Of a DNA stretch of 64,000 nt, positions 16,253-25,293 are shown in pieces. This DNA is from Haloarcula hispanica ATCC 33960 (lineage in GTDB: Archaea; Halobacteriota; Halobacteria; Halobacteriales; Haloarculaceae). Each line of letters starts with the position of its first letter. The first letter of the stretch is position 1. The translations under genes were made by a program, and so were the position numbers. Under the pieces are notes generated by a model. The model was given only the letters and a program-made list of their open reading frames with translations. It was not told the origin of the DNA and made no database searches. The DNA is taken from contig NC_015948.1 of NCBI RefSeq assembly GCF_000223905.1, positions 992,001-1,056,000 of the forward strand, given 5' to 3'.

Positions 16253-16271
16253 CCCCTCATTTCACATTTTC
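16240..16271 (+). terminator. Candidate attenuator hairpin before ilvB
   Basis: AGGGGC (16240-16245) pairs perfectly with GCCCCT (16252-16257) around a six-base loop ACTATA. CATTTCACATTTTC follows, a modest T-rich tract. The 5' arm overlaps the last codons of the leader ORF and the TAG lies at the loop edge. The T tract is weaker than in a typical archaeal terminator, so partial termination is more likely than complete stop. Confidence 0.45.
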
Positions 16272-16317
16272 ACCCCCGTCCGAATCGATTCGCCTGAACA
16301 CCACAGAGTCACCAGTC

Positions 16318-16386
16318 ATGCACGCAGCATACACATCACCGCGGTATCGACCCCGAACACGAACAGACGGAGGGATGACACGATGA
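16318..16386 (+). CDS. Second upstream ORF, 22 aa, overlapping the ilvB start
   Basis: ATG at 16318 opens 22 codons encoding a basic peptide (MHAAYTSPRYRPRTRTD then GGMTR). Its TGA (16384-16386) overlaps the ilvB ATG as ATGA. The Shine-Dalgarno of ilvB (GGAGGGAT, 16369-16376) lies inside it. The overlap suggests coupled translation of ilvB; the peptide itself may be unimportant. Confidence 0.35.
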   Translation: MHAAYTSPRYRPRTRTDGGMTR

Positions 16387-18140
16387 GCGAACGTGCATCC
16401 GTCCCCAAGGAAGCGGAAGAAACGGAGTCAGAAACAGAACAGGAGCCGGTCACGACGGGCGCGCAATCGGTCATCCGTGCGCTTGAAAACGCCGGGACAG
16501 ACTACGTCTTCGGCGTCCAGGGCGGCGCGATCATGCCCGTCTACGACGCGCTGTACGACTCCGACATCAACCACGTCACGATGGCCCACGAACAGGGGGC
16601 CTCACACGCGGCGGACGCGTACGGAATCGTCACCGGCGACCCCGGCGTCTGTTTCGCCACCTCCGGCCCCGGTGCGACGAACCTCGTGACCGGCATCGCC
16701 GACGCCAACATGGACTCGGACCCCGTCATCGCACTAACCGGCCAGGTCCCGACGGAGTTCGTCGGCAACGACGCCTTCCAGGAGACGGACACGGTCGGCA
16801 TCACCCAGCCGATCACGAAGGAGAGCTACTTCGCCGCCGACTCCGACACCGTCGGCGACGACGTCAGCGAAGCGTTCGCGCTCGCCGACGCCGGCCGGCA
16901 GGGGCCGACGCTGGTCGACCTCCCGAAGGACGTGACCCAGGGCGAAACCGAGGTCGAACCCGGCAGGCCGGAGACGCCGGAGACCTACGAGGTGCCCGAG
17001 GAAGCCGACGACGAGGACGTCCAGGAGGCCGTCGAGGCGCTGGCCGAGGCCGACCGTCCGGTCATCCTCTCGGGCGGCGGCGTCATCAAGGCGAACGCGT
17101 CGAGCGCGCTCCGGGAGTTCGCCAAGGAGTACGAGATCCCGGTTATCACGACGATGCCCGGCATCGGGAGCTTCCCCGAGGACCACGAACTCTCGCTTGA
17201 GTGGGCCGGGATGCACGGCACCGGCTACGCCAACATGGCGATTAGCAACACCGACTGCATGCTGGCCATCGGGACGCGCTTCGACGACCGCCTGACCGGC
17301 GGCGTCGACTCCTTCGCCCCCGACGCGGAGGTCATCCACGTCGACATCGACCCGGCCGAAATCAGCAAGAACGTCTACGCTGACTACCCACTCATCGGAG
17401 ACGCCCGGAACGTGCTCCGGCAGCTGTTCGACGCGATGCCGCGTGCGCCGGACGCCGACGAGTGGCGCGACCAGTGCCAGACCTGGAAAGATGAGTACCC
17501 GATGGACTACGACACGCCCGACGACGAGCCGCTGAAGCCGCAGTACGTCGTCGAGCAGTTCTCGGAGATGACGCCGGACGACACTATTGTCTGTACCGGC
17601 GTCGGCCAGCACCAGATGTGGGCCTCCCAGTTCTGGGAGTACACCGAGCCCCGGACGTGGGTGTCGTCCCACGGTCTCGGGACGATGGGGTACGGCGTGC
17701 CAGCCGCCATCGGTGCCAAACTCGCCGCGCCGGACCAGGAGGTCGTCTGCTTCGACGGCGACGGCTCGTTCCTGATGACCGTTCAGGGCCTCTCGGTCGC
17801 CGTTCGGGAGCAACTCGATATCACCTACGTCGTCCTGAACAACGAGGCGGTCGGGATGGTCCGCCAGTGGCAGGACGGCTTCTACGAGGGCCGCCGGATG
17901 GCCTCCGAGTACCCGTGGATCCCGCAGTTCGACAAGCTCGCCGAGGCCTTCGGCGCGCGCGGGTTCACGCTCGAATCCTACGACAACGTCGAGGAAACGA
18001 TACAGGAAGCACGCGACTACGACGGCCCGAGCGTCATCGACGCCCACATCGACCCCGGGGAGAACGTCTTCCCGATGGTCCCCAGCGGCGGTGACAACGG
18101 CCTGTTCGCGCTCAACGAAGACCAGCTGGACATGATCTAA
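16383..18140 (+). CDS. ilvB: Acetolactate synthase, large (catalytic) subunit
   Basis: The 585-residue protein has the three domains of the thiamine diphosphate family. The catalytic Glu lies in the segment MAHEQGASHAADAYG, and the cofactor motif begins GDGSFLMTVQGLSV and ends near VVLNNEAVGMV. It makes 2-acetolactate or 2-aceto-2-hydroxybutyrate, the first committed step to valine/leucine and isoleucine. The acidic N-terminal 30 residues are a halophilic extension. ilvN follows after two bases. The long 5' leader with uORFs and hairpin suggests regulated expression. Confidence 0.96.
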   Translation: MSERASVPKEAEETESETEQEPVTTGAQSVIRALENAGTDYVFGVQGGAIMPVYDALYDSDINHVTMAHEQGASHAADAYGIVTGDPGVCFATSGPGATNLVTGIADANMDSDPVIALTGQVPTEFVGNDAFQETDTVGITQPITKESYFAADSDTVGDDVSEAFALADAGRQGPTLVDLPKDVTQGETEVEPGRPETPETYEVPEEADDEDVQEAVEALAEADRPVILSGGGVIKANASSALREFAKEYEIPVITTMPGIGSFPEDHELSLEWAGMHGTGYANMAISNTDCMLAIGTRFDDRLTGGVDSFAPDAEVIHVDIDPAEISKNVYADYPLIGDARNVLRQLFDAMPRAPDADEWRDQCQTWKDEYPMDYDTPDDEPLKPQYVVEQFSEMTPDDTIVCTGVGQHQMWASQFWEYTEPRTWVSSHGLGTMGYGVPAAIGAKLAAPDQEVVCFDGDGSFLMTVQGLSVAVREQLDITYVVLNNEAVGMVRQWQDGFYEGRRMASEYPWIPQFDKLAEAFGARGFTLESYDNVEETIQEARDYDGPSVIDAHIDPGENVFPMVPSGGDNGLFALNEDQLDMI

Positions 18141-18142
18141 CA

Positions 18143-18742
18143 ATGACTGGAGGAATGCCAGGCCCCGCGCCGGACGAACGGATGCGCCCGAAGGGCCGAC
18201 GCAACACGCAGGGAATCCGCGTCGATCCCGAGGCCGAAGTGACCCACGAACCGCGCCAGGCGGTGCTGTCCGCGCTGGTCAAGCACCGACCGGGCGTGCT
18301 GTCGGAAGTGTCAGCGCTGTTCAGCCGACGGCAGTTCAACATCGAAAGCCTCACCGTCGGGCCAACGGTCGACGACGACACAGCCCGGATGACGATTCTC
18401 ATCGAGGAACCGGAACCGGGAATCGATCAGGCGAAAAAGCAACTGCGGAAGCTCGTGCCCGTCGTCTCGGTCAGGGAACTCGAAGGCGAGGCCGTCCGTC
18501 GGGAGCTCGCACTGGTGAAAGTCAGCGGCGAGAAGCCAGACGACGTCAACGCCGTTGCCGACATGTACGACGGCCAGGCCGTCGACGCGTCGACCGACTC
18601 GGTCACCGTCGAGATCACGGGCAGCAAGCAGAAGATCGACGCCGCCATCGAGGCGTTCAAGCAGTTCGATGTGCAGGAGATCGTGCGAACCGGGGCCGCC
18701 GCACTGGAACGCGGCCCGAAAACACTAGAGAAAGATGTCTGA
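18143..18742 (+). CDS. ilvN: Acetolactate synthase, small (regulatory) subunit
   Basis: The 199-residue protein carries an ACT domain at about residues 36-110 ([20 protein letters not shown], then [10 protein letters not shown]) and the IlvN C-terminal domain. It activates IlvB and usually confers valine feedback inhibition. The first 35 residues are a Pro/Gly/Arg-containing extension. It lies two bases after ilvB and overlaps ilvC by eight bases, so ilvB, ilvN and ilvC are a tightly coupled unit. Confidence 0.93.
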   Translation: MTGGMPGPAPDERMRPKGRRNTQGIRVDPEAEVTHEPRQAVLSALVKHRPGVLSEVSALFSRRQFNIESLTVGPTVDDDTARMTILIEEPEPGIDQAKKQLRKLVPVVSVRELEGEAVRRELALVKVSGEKPDDVNAVADMYDGQAVDASTDSVTVEITGSKQKIDAAIEAFKQFDVQEIVRTGAAALERGPKTLEKDV

Positions 18743-19766
18743 CGAACTTACCACAACAGTCTACTACGACGAGGACGCTGACGTATCGACTATCGACAAT
18801 GAGACCGTAGCCGTGCTGGGCTACGGCTCACAGGGCCATGCCCACGCGCTGAACCTCCACGAGTCCGGCGTCGACGTAATTGTCGGCCTCCGCGAGGACT
18901 CGTCGTCTTGGGCGGACGCCGAGGACGCGGGTCTCCGCGTCGAGACGCCCGACGTGGCCGCTGCCGAGGCGGACCGCGTCGTGATGCTCGTCCCGGACAC
19001 GATTCAGCCGGCCGTCTACGAGGCCATCGAGGACGAACTGGACGCCGGAGACACGCTCCAGTTCGCACACGGCTTCAACATCCACTACGGCCAGATCGAA
19101 CCGCCGGAGGATGTCGACGTGACGATGGTCGCGCCGAAGTCGCCCGGCCACCTCGTGCGCCGGACCTACGAGCGCGGCGAGGGGACGCCCGGTCTCATCG
19201 CGGTCTATCAGGACGCGACCGGCAACGCCAAGCAAGAGTCGCTGGCCTACGCGAAGGGCATCGGCTGTACCCGCGCTGGCGTCATCGAGACCTCCTTCCA
19301 GGAAGAGGTCGAGACGGACCTCTTCGGCGAGCAGGCTGTCCTCTGTGGCGGCGTCACCGAGATGGTCAAGGCCGGCTTCGAGACGCTGGTCGACGCCGGC
19401 TACGCGCCGGAGATGGCCTACTTCGAGTGTCTGAACGAGCTGAAGCTCATTGTCGACCTCATGTACGAGGGCGGCCACATGGGCATGTGGAACTCCGTCT
19501 CCGATACCGCCGAGTACGGCGGTCTCACCCGCGGTGAAGAGGTCATCGACCGCGAAGGGATGGAGAAAATCCTCGAAGAGATCCAGAACGGCGAGTTCGC
19601 TCGCGAGTGGATCAACGAGAACCAGGCCAACCGGCCCGCCTACAAGCAGTACCGCGACGCAGAACAGAACCACCAGATCGAAGCCGTCGGCGAGAACCTG
19701 CGCGACCTGTTCGCGTGGGGAGAGGACGCCGACGCAGAGAAGACAGAAGCCCCAGCAGATGACTAA
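18735..19766 (+). CDS. ilvC: Ketol-acid reductoisomerase
   Basis: The 343-residue class I enzyme has the NADP(H)-binding motif [15 protein letters not shown] and the C-terminal knotted domain with conserved Asp/Glu ligands ([17 protein letters not shown]). It isomerises and reduces acetolactate to dihydroxyisovalerate using Mg2+. A short acidic tail ([14 protein letters not shown]) is lineage-typical. Start and stop both overlap neighbours, which fits co-translation within the operon. Confidence 0.95.
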   Translation: MSDELTTTVYYDEDADVSTIDNETVAVLGYGSQGHAHALNLHESGVDVIVGLREDSSSWADAEDAGLRVETPDVAAAEADRVVMLVPDTIQPAVYEAIEDELDAGDTLQFAHGFNIHYGQIEPPEDVDVTMVAPKSPGHLVRRTYERGEGTPGLIAVYQDATGNAKQESLAYAKGIGCTRAGVIETSFQEEVETDLFGEQAVLCGGVTEMVKAGFETLVDAGYAPEMAYFECLNELKLIVDLMYEGGHMGMWNSVSDTAEYGGLTRGEEVIDREGMEKILEEIQNGEFAREWINENQANRPAYKQYRDAEQNHQIEAVGENLRDLFAWGEDADAEKTEAPADD

Positions 19767-20025
19767 GGAACACACGGATACGATGGACGGCGAACAGAGC
19801 GAATCGCGTACGACGATGGGCAGCATCGAGCACACCCACCCCGAGACGAACGGGACCTTCGGCGCGGTGTTTCGCCGCGGCCCGGTCGTGGCCGCCGACG
19901 GCGGCGAACGCGACGCGGAGGAGGAGACTGACGAGACGATGGAAGACATCGACCACGAAGCACCCGACGAGGGTGTCACCCGGGCGTACGAGCGCGGAAC
20001 GGAAGGACGGGACGAGACAGTATGA
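19759..20025 (+). CDS. 88-aa acidic protein between ilvC and leuC
   Basis: The ATG at 19759 overlaps the ilvC stop by eight bases, and the TGA overlaps the leuC ATG as ATGA, so it is embedded in the operon. The protein (start [16 protein letters not shown]) is hydrophilic and acidic. It has a short conserved-looking core [20 protein letters not shown] and no Cys or membrane segment. A small ORF in the same place occurs in other haloarchaeal ilv-leu operons as far as I recall. Function unknown: it may be a spacer for coupling, a small subunit or a stabiliser. Confidence 0.7.
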   Translation: MTKEHTDTMDGEQSESRTTMGSIEHTHPETNGTFGAVFRRGPVVAADGGERDAEEETDETMEDIDHEAPDEGVTRAYERGTEGRDETV

Positions 20026-21443
20026 GCCAGGGAACGCTGTACGACAAGGTATGGGACCAGCACAAGGTCACGACCCTGCCGAACGGCCAGGACCAGCTGT
20101 TCGTCGGCCTGCACCTCATCCACGAGGTCACCAGCCCGCAGGCCTTCGGGATGCTCAAAGAGCGCGGGCTTGAGGTCGCGCGCCCGGACCTGACTCACGC
20201 GACGGTCGACCACATCGTGCCGACCGCCAATCAGGACCGGCCCTACAGCGACGACGCGGCCGAGACGATGATGGCCGAACTCGAAGAGAACGTCCGGGAC
20301 GCCGGTATCCAGTTCTCTGACCCAACGACGGGCGACCAGGGTATCGTCCACGTCATCGGCCCGGAGCAGGGTATCACCCAGCCCGGCAAGACCATCGTCT
20401 GTGGCGACAGCCACACCTCCACCCACGGGGCCTTCGGCGCGCTCGCGTTCGGTATCGGGACCAGCCAGATTCGGGACGTGCTGGCGACCCAGACCATCGC
20501 GATGGAGAAACAGAAGGTCCGCAAGATCGAGGTCACCGGCGAACTCGACGAGGGCGTCGAGGCCAAGGACATCATCCTCGAGATCATCCGTCGGCTCGGG
20601 ACCGAGGGCGGCGTCGGCTACGTCTACGAGTACGCCGGCGAGACCATCGAGAACCTCGACATGGAAGGCCGGATGTCCATCTGTAACATGTCCATCGAGG
20701 GCGGCGCTCGCGCGGGCTACGTCAACCCCGACGAGACCACCTACGAGTGGCTCGAAGGCACGGACTACTTCCAGGAGCACCCCGAGAAGTTCGAGGAACT
20801 CAAGCCGTACTGGGAGTCTATCCGCTCGGACGACGACGCCGAATACGACGACGTCGTCGAGATCGACGCGAGCGAACTGGACCCCGTCGTCACATGGGGA
20901 ACCACGCCCGGTCAGGGCATCGGTATCGACGATCCGATCCCGGAACCCGAGTCGCTGGCCGACGACAAGGTCGACACCGCCCGTCGCGCTCAGGAACACA
21001 TGCGCGTCGAGCCCGGCGAGACGATGGAGGGCTACGACATCGACGTTGCCTTCCTTGGCTCCTGTACCAACGCTCGGCTGCCTGACCTGCGACGGGCGGC
21101 CCGCATCGTCAAGGGCCGCGAGGTCGCCGACGACGTGCGAGCGTTCGTCGTCCCCGGCAGCCAGCGCGTCCAGCGCGCCGCCGAGGAAGAAGGCCTGAAG
21201 GACATCTTCGAGGAAGCCGGCTTCGAGTGGCGAAACGCCGGCTGTTCGATGTGTCTGGGCATGAACGAGGACCAACTGGAGGGCGACGAGGCCTGTGCCT
21301 CCTCCTCCAACCGGAACTTCGTCGGCCGACAGGGCAGCAAGGACGGCCGGACCGTCCTGATGAACCCACGGATGGTGGCCGCTGCGGCCATCACCGGCGA
21401 AGTGTCTGACGTGCGCGACCTAGAGGAGGTGGCTCTGGCATGA
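20022..21443 (+). CDS. leuC: 3-isopropylmalate dehydratase, large subunit
   Basis: The 473-residue aconitase-family protein has iron-sulfur cluster Cys residues in GSCTNAR and CSMCLGMN and the early motif [19 protein letters not shown]. With LeuD it isomerises 2- to 3-isopropylmalate. An acidic insert at about residues 245-290 is lineage-typical. It overlaps the 88-aa ORF and leuD by four bases each. Confidence 0.95.
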   Translation: MSQGTLYDKVWDQHKVTTLPNGQDQLFVGLHLIHEVTSPQAFGMLKERGLEVARPDLTHATVDHIVPTANQDRPYSDDAAETMMAELEENVRDAGIQFSDPTTGDQGIVHVIGPEQGITQPGKTIVCGDSHTSTHGAFGALAFGIGTSQIRDVLATQTIAMEKQKVRKIEVTGELDEGVEAKDIILEIIRRLGTEGGVGYVYEYAGETIENLDMEGRMSICNMSIEGGARAGYVNPDETTYEWLEGTDYFQEHPEKFEELKPYWESIRSDDDAEYDDVVEIDASELDPVVTWGTTPGQGIGIDDPIPEPESLADDKVDTARRAQEHMRVEPGETMEGYDIDVAFLGSCTNARLPDLRRAARIVKGREVADDVRAFVVPGSQRVQRAAEEEGLKDIFEEAGFEWRNAGCSMCLGMNEDQLEGDEACASSSNRNFVGRQGSKDGRTVLMNPRMVAAAAITGEVSDVRDLEEVALA

Positions 21444-22084
21444 GCGACCCCACTGAAGACATCCCGTCGGTCGACTACGTCGAGGGGTCTGGCATCCCGA
21501 TTCGCGGGAACGACATCGACACGGACCAGATCATCCCGGCGCGGTTCATGAAGGTCGTCACCTTCGACGGGCTGGGCGAGTTCGCCTTCTTCGACCTGCG
21601 GTTCGACGACGAGGACAACGAGAAGGACCACCCGTTCAACGAGGAGCGGTTCCAGGACTCGAACGTGATGGTCGTCAACAACAACTTCGGCTGTGGCTCC
21701 TCGCGCGAACACGCGCCCCAGGCCCTGATGCGCTGGGGCATCGACGCGATCATCGGTGAGGGCTTCGCCGAGATTTTCGCCGGGAACTGTCTGGCGCTTG
21801 GCATCCCGACGGTCACTGCCGACCACGAGACGATCAACGCGCTCCAGCAATGGGTTGATGACAACCCCGACGGCGAGATTGAGGTCGACGTGCGGGCGGA
21901 GACAGTCACCTACGGCGACAACGAGATCAACGTCAGCGTCGACCGCGCCCAGCGCGAAGCCCTCGTCGAGGGCAACTGGGACACGACGGCGCTGATGAAG
22001 GCCAACCGGAACGCTATCGAGGAGACGGCCTCGCAGTTGCCGTACCTCGACCAGACGCGGTCAGATATCGAAGCGGACGATTAA
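21440..22084 (+). CDS. leuD: 3-isopropylmalate dehydratase, small subunit
   Basis: The 214-residue protein is the swivelling domain that completes the LeuCD active site, with motifs [15 protein letters not shown] and [16 protein letters not shown]. Its ATG overlaps the leuC stop as ATGA. It is the last gene of the continuous operon: a perfect hairpin follows three bases after the stop and leuB is 1.4 kb further on. Confidence 0.94.
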   Translation: MSDPTEDIPSVDYVEGSGIPIRGNDIDTDQIIPARFMKVVTFDGLGEFAFFDLRFDDEDNEKDHPFNEERFQDSNVMVVNNNFGCGSSREHAPQALMRWGIDAIIGEGFAEIFAGNCLALGIPTVTADHETINALQQWVDDNPDGEIEVDVRAETVTYGDNEINVSVDRAQREALVEGNWDTTALMKANRNAIEETASQLPYLDQTRSDIEADD

Positions 22085-22086
22085 CG

Positions 22087-22107
22087 CGAGGTCGCCCCGC
22101 GACCTCG
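22087..22107 (+). terminator. Perfect 9-bp hairpin after leuD
   Basis: CGAGGTCGC and GCGACCTCG pair perfectly around CCC, three bases after the leuD stop. A second hairpin of the GCGC-GA type follows, then a short T-rich piece (ATCATTTTCC). This marks the probable end of the ilv-leu message, though the T tract is not immediately adjacent. Confidence 0.45.
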
Positions 22108-22110
22108 GTA

Positions 22111-22137
22111 TGCGCGAACGGCAGTGCCGTGAGCGCA
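22111..22137 (+). repeat. Haloarchaeal-type GCGC-GA hairpin
   Basis: TGCGC-GA-ACGGC-AGT-GCCGT-GA-GCGCA: two stems separated by symmetric GA/GA mismatches. The same design recurs near 40199-40224 and, in weaker form, near 49393-49415 of this window. Confidence 0.5.
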
Positions 22138-22249
22138 GCGCGATCATTTTCCGTTCACGGCCAGGTCGGTAATCCGACGGTCGTGCCACAGGAGAGGTCT
22201 GTCCCGGAGATGGCAAGACCAATAGCTGTGCGGGGCGCGTTCTTCCTGC

Positions 22250-22990
22250 ATGGACCAGATTCGGGAGATACACATCGCGCCGCTGGGGCACGAACGCGAC
22301 CGGATCGCCGAACCGATTCACCAGCACAACGCTGACGACGTGTACCTCCTCACAGCGACGACGGAGCCGTCACGGCTGACGCCGTACCAGCAGGCACTCG
22401 TCGAAGAACTGGACGCCAACGGCGTCAGTGTCGACCTGCACTGCGCGGATCTACACGACCTCTACGACGTGCTGGCGGTCGTGACGACGCTGACCGCCGA
22501 CCATCCGGAAGATATCGTGCGCGTCAACGTCTCCAGCGGGCCGAAAGTGGCGGCTATCGGAAGCGCTATCGCGTGTATGGCGACGGCGGCGACGGCCTAC
22601 TACGTCCATCCCGAGGAACACGTCCCGCCGATTTCAGCAGAGCCACTCACTCGCGGCATGGAGCGCGCGGAGGTCCTCCCGTCGTACCCCATCGAAGCGA
22701 TCTCCCGTGACCAGGTTGCAGTACTGGACTATCTCAAGCGGACCAACACGGACACCTACACCGCCAAGAAATCGGACCTCATCGGGTTCGCCGAGGACGC
22801 CGGGCTTTCGTTCATCGACGACGCGGACCCGGCAAACGAGAAGGCGAAGTTCGCGTTGCTGAACGCCAACATCGTCGACCCACTGGTCGAGGACGGCTAC
22901 ATCGAAGTCAACGATGTCGGCCGGACGAAACAGGTGGAACTGACCGAGACTGGCGAGAACGTCCTCCACGCCTTCCGACACAAACTCTGA
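22250..22990 (+). CDS. CARF-like sensor with winged helix (DUF6293 / HFX_2341 type)
   Basis: The 246-residue protein joins an N-terminal Rossmann-like domain with a C-terminal winged helix (about 150-246). The segment VNVSSGPKVAAIGSAIACMA (near residues 90-110) resembles the ligand loop of CARF domains in Csa3-like regulators. Such proteins sense cyclic oligonucleotides or related nucleotides. No CRISPR genes are in the window, so this is a stand-alone regulator. It lies between leuD and leuB, which are usually adjacent in haloarchaeal operons, so it may control, or have inserted into, the leucine block. Confidence 0.75.
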   Translation: MDQIREIHIAPLGHERDRIAEPIHQHNADDVYLLTATTEPSRLTPYQQALVEELDANGVSVDLHCADLHDLYDVLAVVTTLTADHPEDIVRVNVSSGPKVAAIGSAIACMATAATAYYVHPEEHVPPISAEPLTRGMERAEVLPSYPIEAISRDQVAVLDYLKRTNTDTYTAKKSDLIGFAEDAGLSFIDDADPANEKAKFALLNANIVDPLVEDGYIEVNDVGRTKQVELTETGENVLHAFRHKL

Positions 22991-23459
22991 GCTAAGCCAC
23001 CCTCTGCCGTGACCGGCGCTTGGTATCGTTGTTTCGACAGTAGTGGTCCCTGCTGGACCGATAGTATCGATAGTATACTTTGTATCTGTAGTATCTACGG
23101 TATCAGTAGTTTCCATAGTGTTGTGGTAGTAAATACATATTAACCACCACAATACTCGGGTGCGCACGGTCCCTGGCGACGCGCTGTTCCCGTCGCTTCG
23201 GCCCTCCAGCAGTTCGATGCGCTCGCTGGGGAGCCGTGCCACCGCGCTGCCATCCCTGTCTCGGCCCCGAGCCATCGTCCGGCTCGCCGGGTCGAGACGG
23301 TCCACCGCTGACGCGTTCCACGAGTATGGCGGACCCCGGAGTCAACCGCTTCGGATCCGCTCCGGAAACTCCCGCTCGACGGACGCTGCCACCGCCCGAG
23401 CGCTACGTGTGAGACGGCGAACCGAACCACTTTCACCGGCCGACTACGTGCCTCCTGCT
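22991..23459. other. 469-base gene-free stretch before leuB
   Basis: No convincing gene is found. Frames on both strands are Arg/Ser/Pro-rich and lack haloarchaeal acidity. The left part holds a 9-bp tandem repeat and an AT-rich segment with a TATA-like TAAATACATATTAA (23130-23143). The right 300 bases are GC-rich without clear signals. leuB must be transcribed either from the AT-rich element with a long leader or from an unrecognised promoter close to its ATG. Confidence 0.5.
23063..23131 (+). repeat. 9-bp tandem repeat, about 5 good and 2-3 decayed units
   Basis: Hexamers AGTATC, AGTATA, TGTATC, AGTATC, GGTATC, AGTTTC and AGTGTT start at 23063, 23072, 23081, 23090, 23099, 23108 and 23117, exactly nine bases apart, ending in a TGGTAGTA segment. 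The three bases between hexamers vary. Confidence 0.65.
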
Positions 23460-24443
23460 ATGACACACGAGATAGCCGTTATTCCCGGCGACGGGATCGG
23501 ACAGGAGGTCACACCCGCCGCGGTCGAAGTGCTTGAGGCCATCGACGCCGTCGACTTCGACTTCGTCGAAGGTGCGGCCGGCGACGCAGTGAAGGCAGAA
23601 ACCGGCGAGGCGCTGCCCGAAGAAACGCGCGATCTGGCGGCCGACGCCGACGCGACGCTGTTCGGCGCGGCCGGCGAGACGGCGGCCGACGTCATCTTGC
23701 CCCTCCGGCAGGTCGTCGGCTCCTTTGCCAACGTCCGCCCGGCCCGCTCGTATCCGGGGCTTGACGCCGTCCAGCCCGACACCGATATCGTGTTCATCCG
23801 GGAGAACACCGAGGGCGTCTACAAGGGCATCGAGAGCGAAATCTCCGAGGGCGTCACCACCTGCACCCGGGTCATCACCGAGGACGCTTCCGAGAAAATC
23901 GCCGAGTACGGCTTCAGCTACGCGAAGGGGAACGGGTACGACGACGTGACGATTGCCCACAAAGCCAACGTCATGCGCACCACGGACGGCCTGTTCCTCG
24001 ATACGGCCTCGGCGGTCGGCGAGGACCGGGACGCGTCCTACGACACCGCGCTGATGGACGCGCTCGCGATGCACCTCGTGATGAACCCGCAGGACTACGG
24101 CGTCGTCATCTGTCCGAACCTCGCCGGCGACATGCTGTCGGACCTCGCCGCGGGCCTCGTCGGTGGCCTCGGCCTGCTGCCCTCGGCCAACATCGGCGAG
24201 GAGAACGCGCTGTTCGAGCCAGTTCACGGCTCCGCGCCGGACATCGCCGGCGAGGGTATCGCAAACCCCTCGGCGATGATTCTCTCCGCCGCGATGCTGC
24301 TCGACCACCTCGGATACGACGAGCAGGGCGATGCTGTCCGGTCGGCCGTCGAGTCCGTGCTCGACTCGGGTCCCCGAACGCCGGATCTGGGCGGCGACGC
24401 ATCCACTGAGGACGTGACCGCCGCGGTAATCGACGAGCTGTAG
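23460..24443 (+). CDS. leuB: 3-isopropylmalate dehydrogenase
   Basis: Start at the ATG at 23460 ([19 protein letters not shown]), the classical beginning of the isocitrate/isopropylmalate dehydrogenase family. The 327-residue protein has the substrate segment [14 protein letters not shown], the metal-binding [13 protein letters not shown] and the nucleotide loop [20 protein letters not shown]. It oxidatively decarboxylates 3-isopropylmalate. Family members acting on isocitrate or tartrate are similar, but the leucine genes next door support LeuB. An in-frame extension upstream is basic and not credible. Confidence 0.92.
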   Translation: MTHEIAVIPGDGIGQEVTPAAVEVLEAIDAVDFDFVEGAAGDAVKAETGEALPEETRDLAADADATLFGAAGETAADVILPLRQVVGSFANVRPARSYPGLDAVQPDTDIVFIRENTEGVYKGIESEISEGVTTCTRVITEDASEKIAEYGFSYAKGNGYDDVTIAHKANVMRTTDGLFLDTASAVGEDRDASYDTALMDALAMHLVMNPQDYGVVICPNLAGDMLSDLAAGLVGGLGLLPSANIGEENALFEPVHGSAPDIAGEGIANPSAMILSAAMLLDHLGYDEQGDAVRSAVESVLDSGPRTPDLGGDASTEDVTAAVIDEL

Positions 24444-24531
24444 GCAGTTTTCTCGCGTTCTATCCGGGCAGAAACAAGCACGGTCCGATAGAAAGAGGTA
24501 AAACCGAAGCGAAACAATCACAGCAGAGAGA

Positions 24532-25293
24532 ATGCTCCCGGCCGAGCGAAAGCGCACTATCGTCCAGTTGGTGACAGAGCGAGACGGCTGTTCAGTGTCG
24601 GAACTGGCCGCGGAACTCGAGTTTTCGAAGGCGACGATCCGCCGTGACCTCCGGGACCTGGAGTCGCAAGGCCGCATCAAGCGGTCCCACGGCGGCGCAG
24701 TACCGGCGTCCTCCGCCGGGACCGAACGACCGTACGGCCAGCGCGAGGTTGACCACTACGCGGAGAAACAGGCCATCGGCGAGCGAGCCGCACAGGAAGT
24801 CCGTGAGGGCCATGTGGTCTGTTTCGATGCGGGCTCGACGACGATGGAAGTCGCTCGTGCGATTCCGGACACCGACTACGTCGCGGCGACGAATATGCCG
24901 GAACTCGCCACCGAGGTGGCCGAGCGAGACGTCGATGCGAAACTCACCGGTGGAAGTCTCCGACCGCGGACCCGGGCGCTCGTCGGCCCGATGGCCGAGC
25001 GAGCCATCGGGCGAATGAACTTCGACCTGTTGTTTCTGGGGACGAACGCCCTCGACAGCGCCGCCGGGCTGTCGACGCCAAATGAAGACGAGGCGGCCGT
25101 CAAGGAAATCATGGTCGAGCGCGCCCGCCGGGTCGTGCTGGTCGCCGACGCGTCGAAGTTCGGCGACCGGAGCTTCGTCAGCTTCGCCGATCTGGACCAG
25201 GTCGACCTGCTGGTCACTGACGCCAGCCCGTCAGGGGCGCTCGCCACGGCACTCGCGGACGCCGACGTGACCGTCGAGGAGGTCAGCACATGA
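24532..25293 (+). CDS. glpR: DeoR-family transcriptional regulator GlpR
   Basis: The 253-residue protein has a DeoR helix-turn-helix at residues 1-55 (ERKRTIVQLVTERDGCSVSE, then FSKATIRRDLRDLESQGRI) and the DeoRC sugar-phosphate sensor with MVERARRVVLVADASKFG. In Haloferax the orthologue represses fructose and glucose metabolic genes including pfkB. Here it overlaps pfkB by four bases (ATGA), so it is co-transcribed with its likely target. The order leuB-glpR-pfkB is shared with Haloferax. Confidence 0.9.
   Translation: MLPAERKRTIVQLVTERDGCSVSELAAELEFSKATIRRDLRDLESQGRIKRSHGGAVPASSAGTERPYGQREVDHYAEKQAIGERAAQEVREGHVVCFDAGSTTMEVARAIPDTDYVAATNMPELATEVAERDVDAKLTGGSLRPRTRALVGPMAERAIGRMNFDLLFLGTNALDSAAGLSTPNEDEAAVKEIMVERARRVVLVADASKFGDRSFVSFADLDQVDLLVTDASPSGALATALADADVTVEEVST

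Noticed and set aside
18828-21275. 815-codon minus-strand frame across ilvC to leuC
   Set aside because: Antisense mirror of three well-defined genes. Its length reflects codon bias, not selection.
22634-23117. Minus-strand frame METTDTVDTTDT... through the 9-bp repeat
   Set aside because: The repeat produces the Thr/Asp periodicity; the remainder runs antisense to the CARF-like gene.
23160-23459. In-frame N-terminal extension of leuB
   Set aside because: Arg/Ser-rich and not haloarchaeal in character. [14 protein letters not shown] is the normal family start.
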